Source of the DNA: Strongylocentrotus purpuratus
Lineage: Eukaryota; Echinodermata; Echinoidea; Camarodonta; Strongylocentrotidae
NCBI RefSeq assembly: GCF_000002235.5
Contig: NW_022145605.1
Coordinates: 36,775,141-36,839,140 of the forward strand
Length of the DNA stretch: 64,000 nt
Direction of reading: 5' to 3'
Part shown: one piece after another, positions 1 through 10,125 of the stretch
Layout: each line of letters begins with the position of its first letter
How positions within the stretch are numbered: the first letter of the stretch is position 1
Made by a program: the position numbers and the translations under genes
Notes under the pieces: generated by a model
What the model was told of the DNA's origin: nothing
The model's database searches: none
The model's input: the letters and a program-made list of their open reading frames with translations, nothing else

Positions 1-29
1 TATGGGGTAACCATGGAGACTGACCTATT

Positions 30-55
30 TTTTTAATAACCATGGTTATTAAAAA
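30..55. repeat. 26-bp perfect palindrome inside a wider inverted repeat
   Basis: Bases 30-55 read the same on both strands, centred on CCATGG. The pair ggtaaccatg near 6-15 and catggttacc near 72-81 form an outer inverted repeat around it. It lies in the intron after exon 1137-1262. It could be the tip of a fold-back element that continues off the left edge. The rest of 82-1136 shows no gene that I can recognise. Confidence 0.7.
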
Positions 56-765
56 TATTGAAATGTTTTAAGCATGGTTACCGGGAATTTTACAGGAACA
101 GTTGAAGTTTATGAATGCAATTCGACCAATCAGATGGCTGGATTTCTTAAGTGAGGTATATAACATGTTTTACTCTGTAAAAACACCAATAATCACTGAA
201 ATTTGTCATGAAAGAAATTGCATCCTATTCATGTAAGGTTTGGTTTCAAAATGGAAAAGGGCAATATGACTACATTTTCAATCATTTGTAATAATCACTC
301 TCTGTTCCCCTTTAAAGCTAAAGACCAGTTATGGTCATGCAATTGCATAGTAAAAGAAACATCGTGAAAACGATCAGAAAAGGTTGATCATCTAGCATAG
401 ATGTACTGCAAGGTTCTGGAATCATCAAAATTATAAGAAATTTGGCCAAGTCTTCATAAAGTTAGAAGCACTGTACACAGAAAGATGTATATGGGACTAC
501 ACACACGTGCGCGACACGTGCAATTTGTATCTCTCAGTCTCAACAGGCGAGAGATATACTAATTTACCAAATATATCAATTAGTAGGCGGTTTCCCGTCA
601 AAAATGTTATCATCATGTAATATTCAAAACATATTCTTTCACATGATTGGTAATAAGAGCTTCCATTTCATTTTTTGAAATTGGGGCGTTTCCAATACTG
701 GTCTTTACCTTTAAACCAACGTCTACTGCATGTAATGTAACTAGCCATGGTCTGAGATAATGACC

Positions 766-790
766 ACCCCCCCCCTACACACACACACAC
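766..790 (+). repeat. Poly-C / (AC)n microsatellite
   Basis: A C-run followed by an AC dinucleotide run. The flanking intron, 82-765 and 791-1136, shows no coding or structural signal I can support. Confidence 0.9.
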
Positions 791-1136
791 TGTCCTACCA
801 AAGAGTCCAAATGAGTACATGAATAAGCCAGTTTATAAGCCAATTGTGAAATACACAGAGACAAAATACTGAAAGTTATGAAAGTAATGAAAGTTATGTA
901 ATCATTATTCATTCATGCACAAGCAGTGCACTCCATGATACACAGGTGGAAGTATTCTTTGAAAAGGGGGAAACAAAGGCTATTTATGTAGCACCTCCAT
1001 CGCTGTAGGAGTGATTATTTTAAGTTGTACAAAGTGGGACCTCTTCATGATTTTGAAGATCTGTGGATATTGGGGATCATTGCAGACATGTGCTAACTGT
1101 GAAGTGGTCTATTGTCCAATATAATAAGCAGCTTAC

Positions 1137-1262
1137 CTGTCCCACCACTCCTCTTCCTCTCACTGTCTCTAACGTTCCTGACAGACTGAAGATTCTCCAA
1201 TGTCTTTCTCTCAGCTGTACCGTTTCATCTCCAAGATTCTCAAGCCTTATGCAGTACCTCCA
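1137..1262 (-). CDS. POLDIP2: POLDIP2 exon: core of the ApaG (DUF525) domain
   Basis: Encodes WRYCIRLENLGDETVQLRER, then HWRIFSLSGTLETVRGRGVV and GQ, nearly identical to human WRYCIRLENLDSDVVQLRER and HWRIFSLSGTLETVRGRGVVG. The ApaG family motif R-x-W-x-I-x-x-x-x-G is present as RHWRIFSLSG, followed by the conserved V-x-G-x-G-V-V-G turn. The acceptor is tctcttgcag| and the donor ACAG|gtaagc. The exon has 126 nt, 42 codons, phase 0 at both ends. The rest of the domain, about 64 residues in human, is not in the window. Confidence 0.96.
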
Positions 1263-1269
1263 CTGCAAG

Positions 1270-3008
1270 AGAAAGAATACAATTTCTGAATACCGGGTAC
1301 TCTATTCCAAAGAGAAAAATATCACACAAGCCATTTTCCCTTCTCTTCTAACCTTTTTGATTCACTCAGACTTATACTGCATTTGAAGGGCGATTACTGA
1401 TATACAGGCAATTTAGTGACATACAATCTTTTAAGTGTTCTTTCATATGAAAGAACTTCCAATTTGATGTTTTGTTTTGTTTTGTTTTGTAAATGAAATC
1501 TGTGATTTTTGAAAATGTACATCAAGTTTTGCTGCTTTCTGTTCAAAGTTTTGTTTGGTGTTTAAAGAACACTAAGATATACAATGGTGTGTGATAAAAT
1601 GTAATGTTTTAGATTGTAATATATTTTCTAAGTGTTTCATCTATTTATAAATCTCCCAATGGATGAAGAAAAAAAAATGAAATTACTAAAAACTAGGTTT
1701 TTAGTAAATTTGCAAATGTGTACATGACACACAATACATCTAATAGGTTTATATTGCTCTGATTCCAAGGAATTGAGAAACAGTGTTAAACATGAACAAG
1801 TGCTATTTGAGAGCCTATAGGCAGTGTATATTCAAATATTTGTCTCAGGAGTACTGATTATGTATTATATTTGGAGCAAGTGCAGTGAGCACCTAGTTGG
1901 CGGGTACCAGCGTTATTATTACTGTTATCAAATAAATTTTCTTTTAAATAAAGAATTTACAAAAATTAAAAATACACAAAAACTGTATTAAACTAGTACT
2001 TTAATAGTAGACTCACCCAATACACACTTGAATCCTGTGAAACCTAATGATAGTTGAATAAAAGATGAAATCATTCAAAGTTCTTTTTGGATTTTTACAA
2101 ATTAATGAGGCACTAATAAAAATGAAAACTGAATGGATTTGCAAAATATGGAATTTAATACTGCAAGTCAAATCTGGAGAATATTTATACTCGCAGCAAT
2201 ACTGTTATACAGATACAGACAAATGAATGAATGAACAAGATCCATAAACAGAAACCAATACCCTCTCCCCTATAGGAAAGATGTTTTCCCTAGTATAAAG
2301 TGAACTGTTCAAGCTTTCCAGCTGCAGATGCATAAAGTACATTGTGGCAGTGGAGTGGTTGATAAATCAGTCCATCACCTATAAATAATAATTTGTGTAT
2401 GGCAAAAAAAAAAAACATCAACAAATAAAAAATGAAATTTATCCTATCAGCTAACAGACAATGAGTGTTAAGAAAATAAAGAAAAATAAAAACACTACGC
2501 ACGGAACCAAAGTCGGACTCATCATTTTTAAGGCCCTTTTCTATGCAAACATGTAGGGGGCCCGGCCCCCCACTCAGTGTTATTTAGGGTACGCATATGC
2601 TCGTTCCCTCTTTTTGAAAAGCACCCCCATCTGAGGACTGACAACATTTCCGAACCCCCTTTCCCGGGCTTTTCGCGGGCTTTTCCGGCCTTGGAGACCC
2701 CCCTAAATCAGGAAAAATGCTCAATGTACCCCCCTAAATTCGGAATAATTTCTTAGGAGTCCAAAGAGATGAGAGAGAAAAAGAAAAAACACCCACATTT
2801 TAAAGAAATCTCAGGGTGAAAAGTCAAATATACCCCTTTTTTTACAATTCTCGGACCTGACTTTGTCGCACGAAAAAGGGCCCTTTACCGGACATTTTGG
2901 CAACACGCACATGTGCGGTCATTCCGACCCGTGAGTGGGGGTGCTGGGGTAGGGGGGTGCATCGAATAGTCTACTCTCGAGTCACTTTTATGTTCATTGA
3001 GACAGTAT
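1270..3008. other. Intron DNA around the microexon
   Basis: Apart from the 18-nt exon this stretch is AT-rich intron with a (TTTTG)n run near 1470-1490. Between about 2545 and 2945 there is a patch rich in G and C runs with weakly inverted ends (cccccactcag near 2565 against gtgagtgggggtg near 2932). It may be an old MITE, but I cannot define termini. Confidence 0.4.
2017..2034 (-). CDS. POLDIP2: POLDIP2 18-nt microexon (DSSVYW)
   Basis: The two flanking exons join as MGAR|WRYC, but human POLDIP2 has MGMREAQNSHVYWWRYC there. In the intron, the minus strand has tttcacag|GATTCAAGTGTGTATTGG|gtgagt, which reads D-S-S-V-Y-W between a proper acceptor and a near-consensus donor. It is 18 nt, phase 0 at both ends, and supplies the missing VYW directly before WRYC. 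Residue match, phase and both splice sites agree, so I take it as real although the exon is very short. The joined segment is two or three residues shorter than in human. Confidence 0.78.
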
Positions 3009-3122
3009 TTAAACTTGCAATATCACTTTATAAAAGTAACATTTGAAGCTCATATTTTTTGTATAGCAACGTGAAACCTCTACCACAAAGAGTGAAGTAT
3101 GTTTTCTGTAAGTGTTACCTAC

Positions 3123-3259
3123 CCTAGCACCCATGTAGAATGGTATAACAGTAACTCTGATGCCATCAGTAGTCTCCCGATGGACATCTGATAACTCTAA
3201 CCAGGGATGGTTCTTCTCCTGCCACGCCCGCAGGGTGTCTTTAGGGCTGAAGTGGGGAT
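3123..3259 (-). CDS. POLDIP2: POLDIP2 exon: start of the ApaG (DUF525) domain
   Basis: Encodes DPHFSPKDTLRAWQEKNHPW, then LELSDVHRETTDGIRVTVIP and FYMGAR. The run TLRAWQEKNHPWLELSDVHRETT is identical to human, followed by the first ApaG strand RVTVIPFYMG. The acceptor is cctctacag| and the preferred donor AGG|gtaggt, because only this donor leaves phase 0 for the 18-nt microexon and the exon at 1262. A better-looking donor four bases downstream (GTAG|gtaaca) would shift the frame. The acceptor and the first 24 or so codons are duplicated in tandem just upstream, at 3297-3385. Confidence 0.94.
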
Positions 3260-3296
3260 CTGTAGAGGGTAGGGGGAGGAGGCAAAGAATCACATA

Positions 3297-3385
3297 ATAA
3301 CTCTAACCAGGGATGATTCTTCTCTTGCCACGCCCGCAGGGTGTCTTTAGGACTGAAGTGGGGATCTGTAGGGGGTAGGGGGAGG
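3297..3385 (-). pseudogene. Tandem partial duplicate of POLDIP2 exon 3123-3259
   Basis: A 106-bp offset copy of 3191-3279. It carries the splice acceptor (exon edge 3365) and codons for DPHFSPKDTLRAWQEKNHPW plus LEL, then breaks off without a donor. I count three differences in the coding part, all synonymous (AGC/AGT, CAG/CAA, AAC/AAT), and one in the intron part. The offset is not a multiple of three. Splicing to this upstream acceptor and reading on into the true copy would meet a stop soon after the second acceptor. It is therefore either a dead exon fragment or an out-of-frame alternative acceptor. Confidence 0.88.
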
Positions 3386-4944
3386 GAGGGGTAGGAAGGG
3401 GGGGGGGAGGGGGGAGGGGGGAGCAGGCCACAGCATTAGCATCTCACACAATACAACAGGAAAAACGAGTAATTTGGCTCTTGAAAGCTTTAAAAAAAAG
3501 ATTTCGCAAAAAAAAAAAATGTGGTAGAAAACTATAAAACTATTAAAAAAAAATCACGGCATGGCCTTATTATACCTATACAAATGCCCAAAGTTTCCCA
3601 CTGAACTGCTGCACAATGGAGAATCTGTAGGTACCCCTAGCTTTCTACAAGTTGAATGTTCTCATAGTCAGAAGGTAATCAGGTATTCTAGCAATTTTTC
3701 ACAAATGTTACTACATATGCCCCGTTGACACTTGCCCGCATTTTGGTTTGCGGATAGTTTGCGCATAGACACATACTCTTGCGTGTTAATGCAGGAAGTA
3801 TCCGTGGTATCGTGCGGAAGCATGCACGCCGTGCGTGACATGCTTGACAGAATTTTCAAAATGTTCAAAATTTTGGCACAATTTTTGTTGGCAACTTTTG
3901 TGAACTATGCGTTACCTAGTCGTGCCAGTGTGCGCTGATGCATGTCCGTCAGCCTAGTGGCACTCATGTTCACGACTAGTTAACGACTTATTTGATCACA
4001 ATTAGCGCATTGACTTCGCATACTTCCTGCGCAGTTTTCGTATGCCATGCGCATAGTCTACATGTGGAACACGTGATCTTGATGACATAATTTCACTTAA
4101 ATTGTATAATGATATGAAAGAGGATGTAATTCAATTCAAATACACTTACAACAGAAAACCAGAACTTTGTATCCTGTCATCTATATGCTTCAAATACATT
4201 TTAGGGGTAAATCTCTGCAGAAGTGTATGTTTTATGACATCCTTGTTCACATCATTATAGAATTGAAGTGAAATTTTGCGATCAAATTTTTGGAATATGA
4301 GGCCCCCAAATGTCTCATTATCGTTAAAAATAATTAATTGATAACACATAATTATAAAGTATAATGTAAAGGACAATGCTTACATTTTTTTAGCTTGTGA
4401 ACAGTTTCTGACTTCGACACCTGTATTTGCTTAAATAAATGTACTTTTAACAGTATATGGTAAACTACCTTTACAGCATTGATGAGCAGGATACCTTTCT
4501 AAAATGATTCAACGTTTTTTAAATGTTTGTCTGGGGATTTAACAGATTTTCCCCAATTCATGTGTTTTTAGGTTCGTCGTTGTTGAGAATAAATTGTTTT
4601 TCTCCAAAGTCGCTTTTGTAACTTAGATGTCAATTATTCAGCCCCTTTCCCATAATTACAATTAATTGAAACTAAATTACTAAAATCTGGGAATATATTA
4701 AATTGTGAGATGTACCCTTTTCAAACTCTCTTGTTTAAAGATACTATGTCCCTTTTGCAGCCAACATCAAATTCTGGAGAACTTTGCAGGAATTATGAAT
4801 ATGTCATGTATGTCCTATCTGTGAAATTTAAACATTAGCAGCGTCCTAATATTCAAATTATGCAAGGAAACCCGTTTACTTGCTAGACTTCACTGTCAGA
4901 CACTATTGAGTGGCTGACTGGCTTTTTCTTCTTTGGTAATAACA

Positions 4945-5447
4945 TACTGTAAATCTCTGTGTATAAGGCGCACTTTTTTGCTACCAAAAAAAATTGAAAG
5001 TCGGGGGTGCGTCTTATACACAGGTACACAATTTTTTTTTTTAAAGTTTCGATTTATGGCGCTATGCCTGGCAACGCTCCCAGCTCAGTAATCGGTGTGT
5101 TGACTCACCACTCGGAATCTAGAACAACACTCAAATTTGTCTGTCATCTTGGTTTGAAAGTAATCTTTCTAATAAATCTCAATATGTAGTTTATAATAAT
5201 AATTCCTCCAATTTTGCTTGGCGTACCACAAGGTTTTATCCTAGGTACTCTACTGTTTTTAATTTACATTAATGATCTTACACATTCTTCTTGACAAGTT
5301 CACAAGCACAAATCGGCGCCTTCAACTGCACCTCGATGTTAAATGAAAGTCCTCCCTGCTTGTGTTTTCCTTTTTTTTTTTTTTTTGTCTTCAAAATAGG
5401 GGTGCGCCTTATACACAGGTGCACCTTATACACAGAGATTTGCGGTA
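4945..5447. mobile_element. 503-bp TIR element (TACYG...CRGTA ends)
   Basis: The left end TACTGTAAATCTCTGTG and the right end, read on the other strand, TACCGCAAATCTCTGTG continue as an inverted repeat of about 29 bp that includes tataaggcgcac. A further internal copy of the cttatacacagg motif lies near 5015 and 5407. The ends leave TA on both sides, compatible with a TA target. The autonomous family is not identified. A LINE fragment lies inside it, and the whole sits within the Harbinger span. A smaller element with related ends occurs at 32460-32747. Confidence 0.7.
5190..5294 (+). pseudogene. LINE reverse-transcriptase fragment
   Basis: The plus strand reads PPILLGVPQGFILGTLLFLI then YINDLTHSS before a stop. 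This is the well-known RT block GVPQGS-x-LGPLLFLLYIND of non-LTR retrotransposons of the CR1/Jockey/L2 type, with S to F and P to T changes. Only about 34 codons survive. The YxDD block and everything else of the element are missing. It is embedded in the middle of the 503-bp TIR element, so it was either captured by it or inserted into it and decayed. Confidence 0.75.
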
Positions 5448-5491
5448 CAATGGTCTGAAAATCAGACTATGACTTACTGGCTCTATAGTTC

Positions 5492-5983
5492 TTAAAGGTA
5501 ATGCAAAGTTTGGTATGGGGTCATGAATGTGGTTCAAATGAACTTATTGGAAGCATATGCGATCCTACAATATTCAGTGATCGTTGTCGCGGTTGAAATC
5601 GAGTCTAAAGTTATGAAATTGTAAATAATTAACATTTTACTTTGAATAGCTCCCTCTCAAGGTCAAGATATTAATTAAGCTATAGAACAATGTTTCTTTA
5701 CTCAAATCGACCGATAAGCTATATATCACAACTACATATTCTGAGATTTTCATGGTCGCAGCTACCATTGTACGGCCGTAGGGGCTATTTGAAATTTATC
5801 AAAATTTACCGGGAGCACCGGTAAATTTTTATATTCAATATTTCTCGAAAGCAGAAGTGTTTTAGGGGCAAAATTTTCTAGTGCTTATATTACATCCACA
5901 GGGGCATTCAAATATATCAAAATTATAAAGAATCATTATCCACTCAATTTTCAAAATTTCCCAAAACTTTGTATTACCTTTAA
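5492..5983 (+). mobile_element. TTAA-flanked MITE, copy A
   Basis: Bounded by TTAA at 5492-5495 and 5980-5983, with inverted ends of the type AAAGGTAATRCAAAGTTTTGG. The internal landmarks are a cgttgtcgcggttgaaatcg segment and an accgg...ccggt hairpin (aaatttaccgggagcaccgg). TTAA targets are used by piggyBac and Kolobok elements. I cannot decide between them. Copy B at 6137-6584 is the same element in reverse. Confidence 0.8.
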
Positions 5984-6136
5984 GTCGATTCGACAACTAA
6001 TGGTCGTTATTTTCCCACTTAAAGACATTTTCAAGCTCCCCTTTTTTTAGGGAAGTTATAAATTAGTATTATCTTTCAAATGTCGTTGGAATTTAACCTC
6101 TTCATTTTTTGGGCCTGCAAATGGGACATAGTACCT

Positions 6137-6584
6137 TTAAAGGTAATACAAAGTTTTGGGAAATTTTAAAAAATTGGGTGGACAGTGAATCTTTACAATT
6201 TTGATATAGCCCCTAAAACACTTCTATTTTCGAGAAAAATTGAATATAAAAATTTACCGGTAAAGTTTGATAAATTTTGATATATTTCAAATAGCGCCTA
6301 TGGCCCTACAATGGTAGCTGCGACCATGAAAATCTCAGAATATGTAGTTGTGATATATAATTTCCAAACGGGAATAGCTAATCGGTCGATTTTAGTCAAG
6401 AAAGATTATTTCAAAGCTAAATTAATATCTTGACCTTGAGAGGGAGCTATACAACATTTCATAACTTCAGACTCGATTTTAACCGCGACAACGATCAATG
6501 AATATTGTAGGAACGCATATGCTTCCAATATTTTAATTTGAACTGAATTCATGACCCCATACCAAAACTTTGTAATACCTTTAA
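6137..6584 (-). mobile_element. TTAA-flanked MITE, copy B (inverted to A)
   Basis: Same element as 5492-5983 but reversed, again between TTAA motifs. Only about 150 bp separate the two copies, so a transcript through both could fold into a hairpin with arms of about 450 bp. The segment between them (5984-6136) is unassigned. The stretch 6585-6962 after it shows no clear feature except repeated ccaaggcc-type words near 6630-6700. Confidence 0.8.
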
Positions 6585-6962
6585 GTAAGTTTTTAGTAAC
6601 TTCCTACAGCAGGGCTTAAATTAATCCAAGGCCACCAAGGCCATGGCCTTGGATGTCCCTTTGATTGGCCTCAATGCCCCTCTCATTGGCCTTGGAGATT
6701 TTGTGTGCCCTTTCCAATTCTTCCTATTTGTTCTGTAATATAGGAATGTGCCCTACAGAAAAGTGGCTTTGCCCTAAAAATACTGAAATTTAAGGCCTGC
6801 TACAGTCCTACTTTCACACTGCACGGTGAAACAAATGACCGACGAATACTAATAATTTATCTCATAAGGGTGGAAATAGAGTCTCTTTACAAAGAGAGTA
6901 TGGACATAATGTGAGTCAGAGCTCTCGGGAACAATATAACGTTCAATTCTTCCTAGAAACGG

Positions 6963-7232
6963 TTATTTCTGGTCTTCGGTCAATAACTGGTCAAAATGTC
7001 CATACACATGGCGTCTTAACAACCATTCTCTGACCCACCCCGTCCTTGCTTTTCTTTTCCTACCCCACTTTTTCTGCTCTTTTTCAAGATTCTTATGCTG
7101 CTCAAGACCAATAAGCCCTGCAGCCACGACATATAAACACTCTCTTTGCCCTGAAACAGCTTCTTGGGTATTCAACATTTTCAATGTTGTCCAACTAGTA
7201 TGTGAATGAGTTGAAACAAGTCTCCTGATCAA
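6963..7232 (-). CDS. N-terminal fragment of a HARBI1-like (PIF/Harbinger) nuclease
   Basis: This 89-codon open frame ends with KWGRKRKARTGWVREWLLRR followed by HVYGHFDQLLTEDQK. The pattern, basic K/R run, W-V-R-x-W, two arginines, aromatic-G-x-[FY]-x-x-L-[LMV]-x-E, is the hallmark of the N-terminal region of animal PIF/Harbinger transposases and HARBI1-like proteins, just before the DDE_Tnp_4 nuclease domain. The nuclease domain itself and its catalytic acidic residues are not present downstream. It sits inside the 28-bp inverted repeats at 3719 and 7506, in the orientation expected. It is probably a leftover first exon without function. The family call rests on motif recognition only. Confidence 0.6.
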   Translation of the reverse strand: MIRRLVSTHSHTSWTTLKMLNTQEAVSGQRECLYVVAAGLIGLEQHKNLEKEQKKWGRKRKARTGWVREWLLRRHVYGHFDQLLTEDQK

Positions 7233-8043
7233 AAAGAAGAAAAAAAGTGACTACTAGAAGCAATTGTCACAATGAGTGCCAATGCGTGAATTGTTCTTAA
7301 GTTTGGTGTAAATATGACGTGACAATGCGTAAACAGTGATTAAGTTGAGCGTAAACATGACGCGACAATGCGTGTCTTGGTGGTTATGCATTGCGTAAAC
7401 TATTCATAAATTAGAAATGACCCTATAAGGACTGCGTGCCATACAAATTGGCACGCCATAGAGCGGGACAGTGCGGGACCAAAATGCGGGCAAGTGTCAA
7501 CGAGGCAGTAGACTACAAAATGGTCTTATATCTGAAGCAATTAAGAATTATTAAATATTTTGGAAGCTGCTTGTTTCCTCAATTTTCTTACTTGTGCATC
7601 AATCTGAAGAGAAACATGTACACCTGTAGTACAATCAGATGGTTCAGACAGAGCAGTATTGGATTTGTATTTTGTTTTCTTCTAATGACAAGAATTCTGA
7701 TGATCTTATTAACAACTGTCAGAGTGCATTAGCATCCCTTTCCATCACTACTGACCACTTTACAAATATATTGGAGACGGTAGAAAGGAATAAACATTCT
7801 CCTGTATTAAATCATTATTTCCAGTGGCATGTGAGTTGGTGATATGTGCAGCAAACCTCAGGTATGCATACAATTTATTTAACTTGTGAACCGGACAGTG
7901 TTCCACAAAATGGTCTATTGAAATATCTGTATTATAATTAACACGCCTTTCAATGAGTTATCGGCGAACTCACGATTGCTCCGTGAACAATGCACAGGGG
8001 CCGTACTCAATTCAGCATGCAGATTAAACAAGTACTAGCAGGA

Positions 8044-8062
8044 CCCGTGGAAAATCCACGGG
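8044..8062 (-). other. Helitron 3'-terminal hairpin
   Basis: Perfect 8-bp inverted repeat with a 3-base loop, five bases from the CTAG terminus. In Helitrons such a hairpin marks the 3' end and is thought to signal termination of rolling-circle transposition. Confidence 0.75.
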
Positions 8063-9842
8063 ATTCTAGGGGAGGGGGCCAAATAGATAGATAGAGGCCT
8101 ATGTGCTATCCAAAAAAAATTTAGATTATCTTTATATAGAGAATTTTTATAATATATGCTGTTTGACCATGAATGGCGCACCGTAAAACAAACTATGTCA
8201 GATAGGATCTCGATAATTACTATTTATTTGCATTATTATTGTTGTGATTTCAATGTAGTTTCATGAAAAGACTACATATGCAGAGGCTTGGATTATGATT
8301 ATGTTGGCATTGTTCACAAAATGTGTATAATTATTTTCAAAGTAAAGATTTTACGCGAAAAATCAGACGGTTTGTGCACAAATTGACTCGAGTATGTGTG
8401 GGACTGTGAGCGTAGAATCCAGTGAAAGATTTTTTTTTTCGGGGACTCGATCTATATCAAATTTTGGGAAAATTTTTGGGGGCTACTTTTTTTTATCTTT
8501 CGGGAGCTCCTTTTTCTTGGGCTAATTTTTCATTATTTCATTTAAAGATGCAGTTTGTTTAGTTAAGTAGCGTAGTGTTACGTAAAAAAAGGCGTACTTT
8601 CTGCGTCCAGTTTCTACGCCGAAAGTACGCGAATTTTGTTAAACATATTAAATTGTTTGCGTCCATCTTGCATACTTTTTTGCGTCCCTCAGGGTATAGT
8701 AACGTAGGCCAGCGTACTCTCAGCTCAGCGTAGTTGGTACGCAACTCTACTATGGACCCCACGCCAATTATTGATCGACCTGCCAGTGTCACAAATAAGG
8801 CATTAAAAATATGCTCATCTGACCGTAATTAAATGCCTAAAACCCCTGAGCTTTCGGGGGTTCAGCCCTTTGTACCCGTGGACACCACGCCTGCACTCAA
8901 ATCGCTTTGAGTTACCTGACCCCCCCCCCCCCCATACTTTAAAAATTGATTTGATGCAAGAACTGTATCATACTAAAAGTATTATCATGTTTTTAAACGA
9001 CCATGACGACCGTCTGATTTTCTTGTGAAAACTTTACTTTGAAAAATGATTATCGAAATTCAGTATACAACTATACATGGCCAGAATAATCACAATCCAA
9101 GCCCAGGTTTCATACATCTATTCACGAAACTATATTGAAATCGGGGCAATAATAGCAATTTCAAAGTGTTGTTTAGACTCTCCTCACACCACGGACAGAC
9201 CTGGCTACTCCATGCTCACACACTCAGCTCCGACAGCACCCCCGACAGCAGCGCTCAGCTGCCGTGGCAATACACTGTGGACTCAAGGCAGTTTGCAACT
9301 GAACTGTCACGTGAAGGCGTACTATCACAGATCTGTTTGCGCTATTCTTGTTGTGATTTCGATGGAGTTTTCATGAAAAGACCAATAAAACAGAAGCTTG
9401 GACTATGATTATGTTGGCATAGATCACAGAATTTGTATAATTATTTTCAGAGTAAAGATTTTACGTGAAAATAGGTCCATGGTTTGCGCCAGTTGTCGCA
9501 ATCGCCTCGACTCGAATCGACTGTACTGTGATGTGTGCATGTGTGTGACCTGAGAGCGTGTAATACACGTACACTGTGGGCGCCTGGCCTAGCTACAAAG
9601 CATATCCTATAGAAAGACGCATAACACGGGTACGCTCAACCCGTTGAGCGTACATATTGGCTACATCCCATCACCCGGGTGAGTCGTCTGTTAATGTGTA
9701 TTTCTCTTACATGCTACAAAGCGAATCCTATAGCAAGAGGCCTTACTCGGGATATGCCGCAGCCTTTACAATGAGACTTGTTACACCCGTTGACGCGAGT
9801 GGATTCTCGTCCATCGTGTGTCTCTTCGTCTTTCTTTTATAA

Positions 9843-10125
9843 TTAGACAGAGGGCGGGTGCACGCCTTGCCGACTCGCTCTCGCGGGTTCGTCGCCTCCT
9901 CGCAATCCGCGACGCCCGCCGTGCTCTCGTCCGCCCGTCCTCCCCGGCCGCCCCGAAACCGCGTTTAACGGCGTGGACGTCGATCGCGGGGTCGACGTGG
10001 CACGCGGGTTACGGGAGACAGGCCTCGTGGAATTGTGCCGCCCTCCCCGCGCCACGGCGGAGGCGGGCGGGGTCGGGGAAAGACGTTTTTGAGGAACCGT
10101 TTTGGCCCGTGTTGGACCCCCCGCG
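9843..10125. other. GC-rich, CpG-dense 5' part of the Helitron
   Basis: About 280 bp packed with CpG (gtcgacgtggcacgcggg, ccgcgacgcccgccg) in otherwise AT-rich DNA. It lies just inside the 5' end of the 8035-10151 element. I see no convincing protein, rRNA or tRNA in it. Short open frames across it are chance products of low stop density. Confidence 0.7.

Larger units (their letters stand above)
3719..7506 (-). mobile_element. PIF/Harbinger-like DNA transposon remnant
   Basis: Two 28-bp inverted repeats, 27 of 28 identical, lie at 3719-3746 and 7479-7506 (outer bases GCCCCGTTGACAC and GCCTCGTTGACAC). Both subterminal regions are rich in tgcgc/gcgta motifs. About 270 bp inside the right end, the minus strand carries an N-terminal PIF/Harbinger-type transposase exon. 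No DDE catalytic domain is found between the ends, which instead hold other nested repeats, so this is an internally deleted, non-autonomous copy. No clean 3-bp target duplication is visible. An alternative is two separate MITE ends in opposite orientation. Confidence 0.6.

Noticed and set aside
2545-2945. Possible MITE with G/C-run ends
   Set aside because: Only short, imperfect inverted words were found, and no reliable termini or target duplication could be placed.
9843-10125. CpG island promoter or rDNA spacer
   Set aside because: The GC-rich block ends precisely with a Helitron 5' terminus, and no rRNA core sequence is recognisable.
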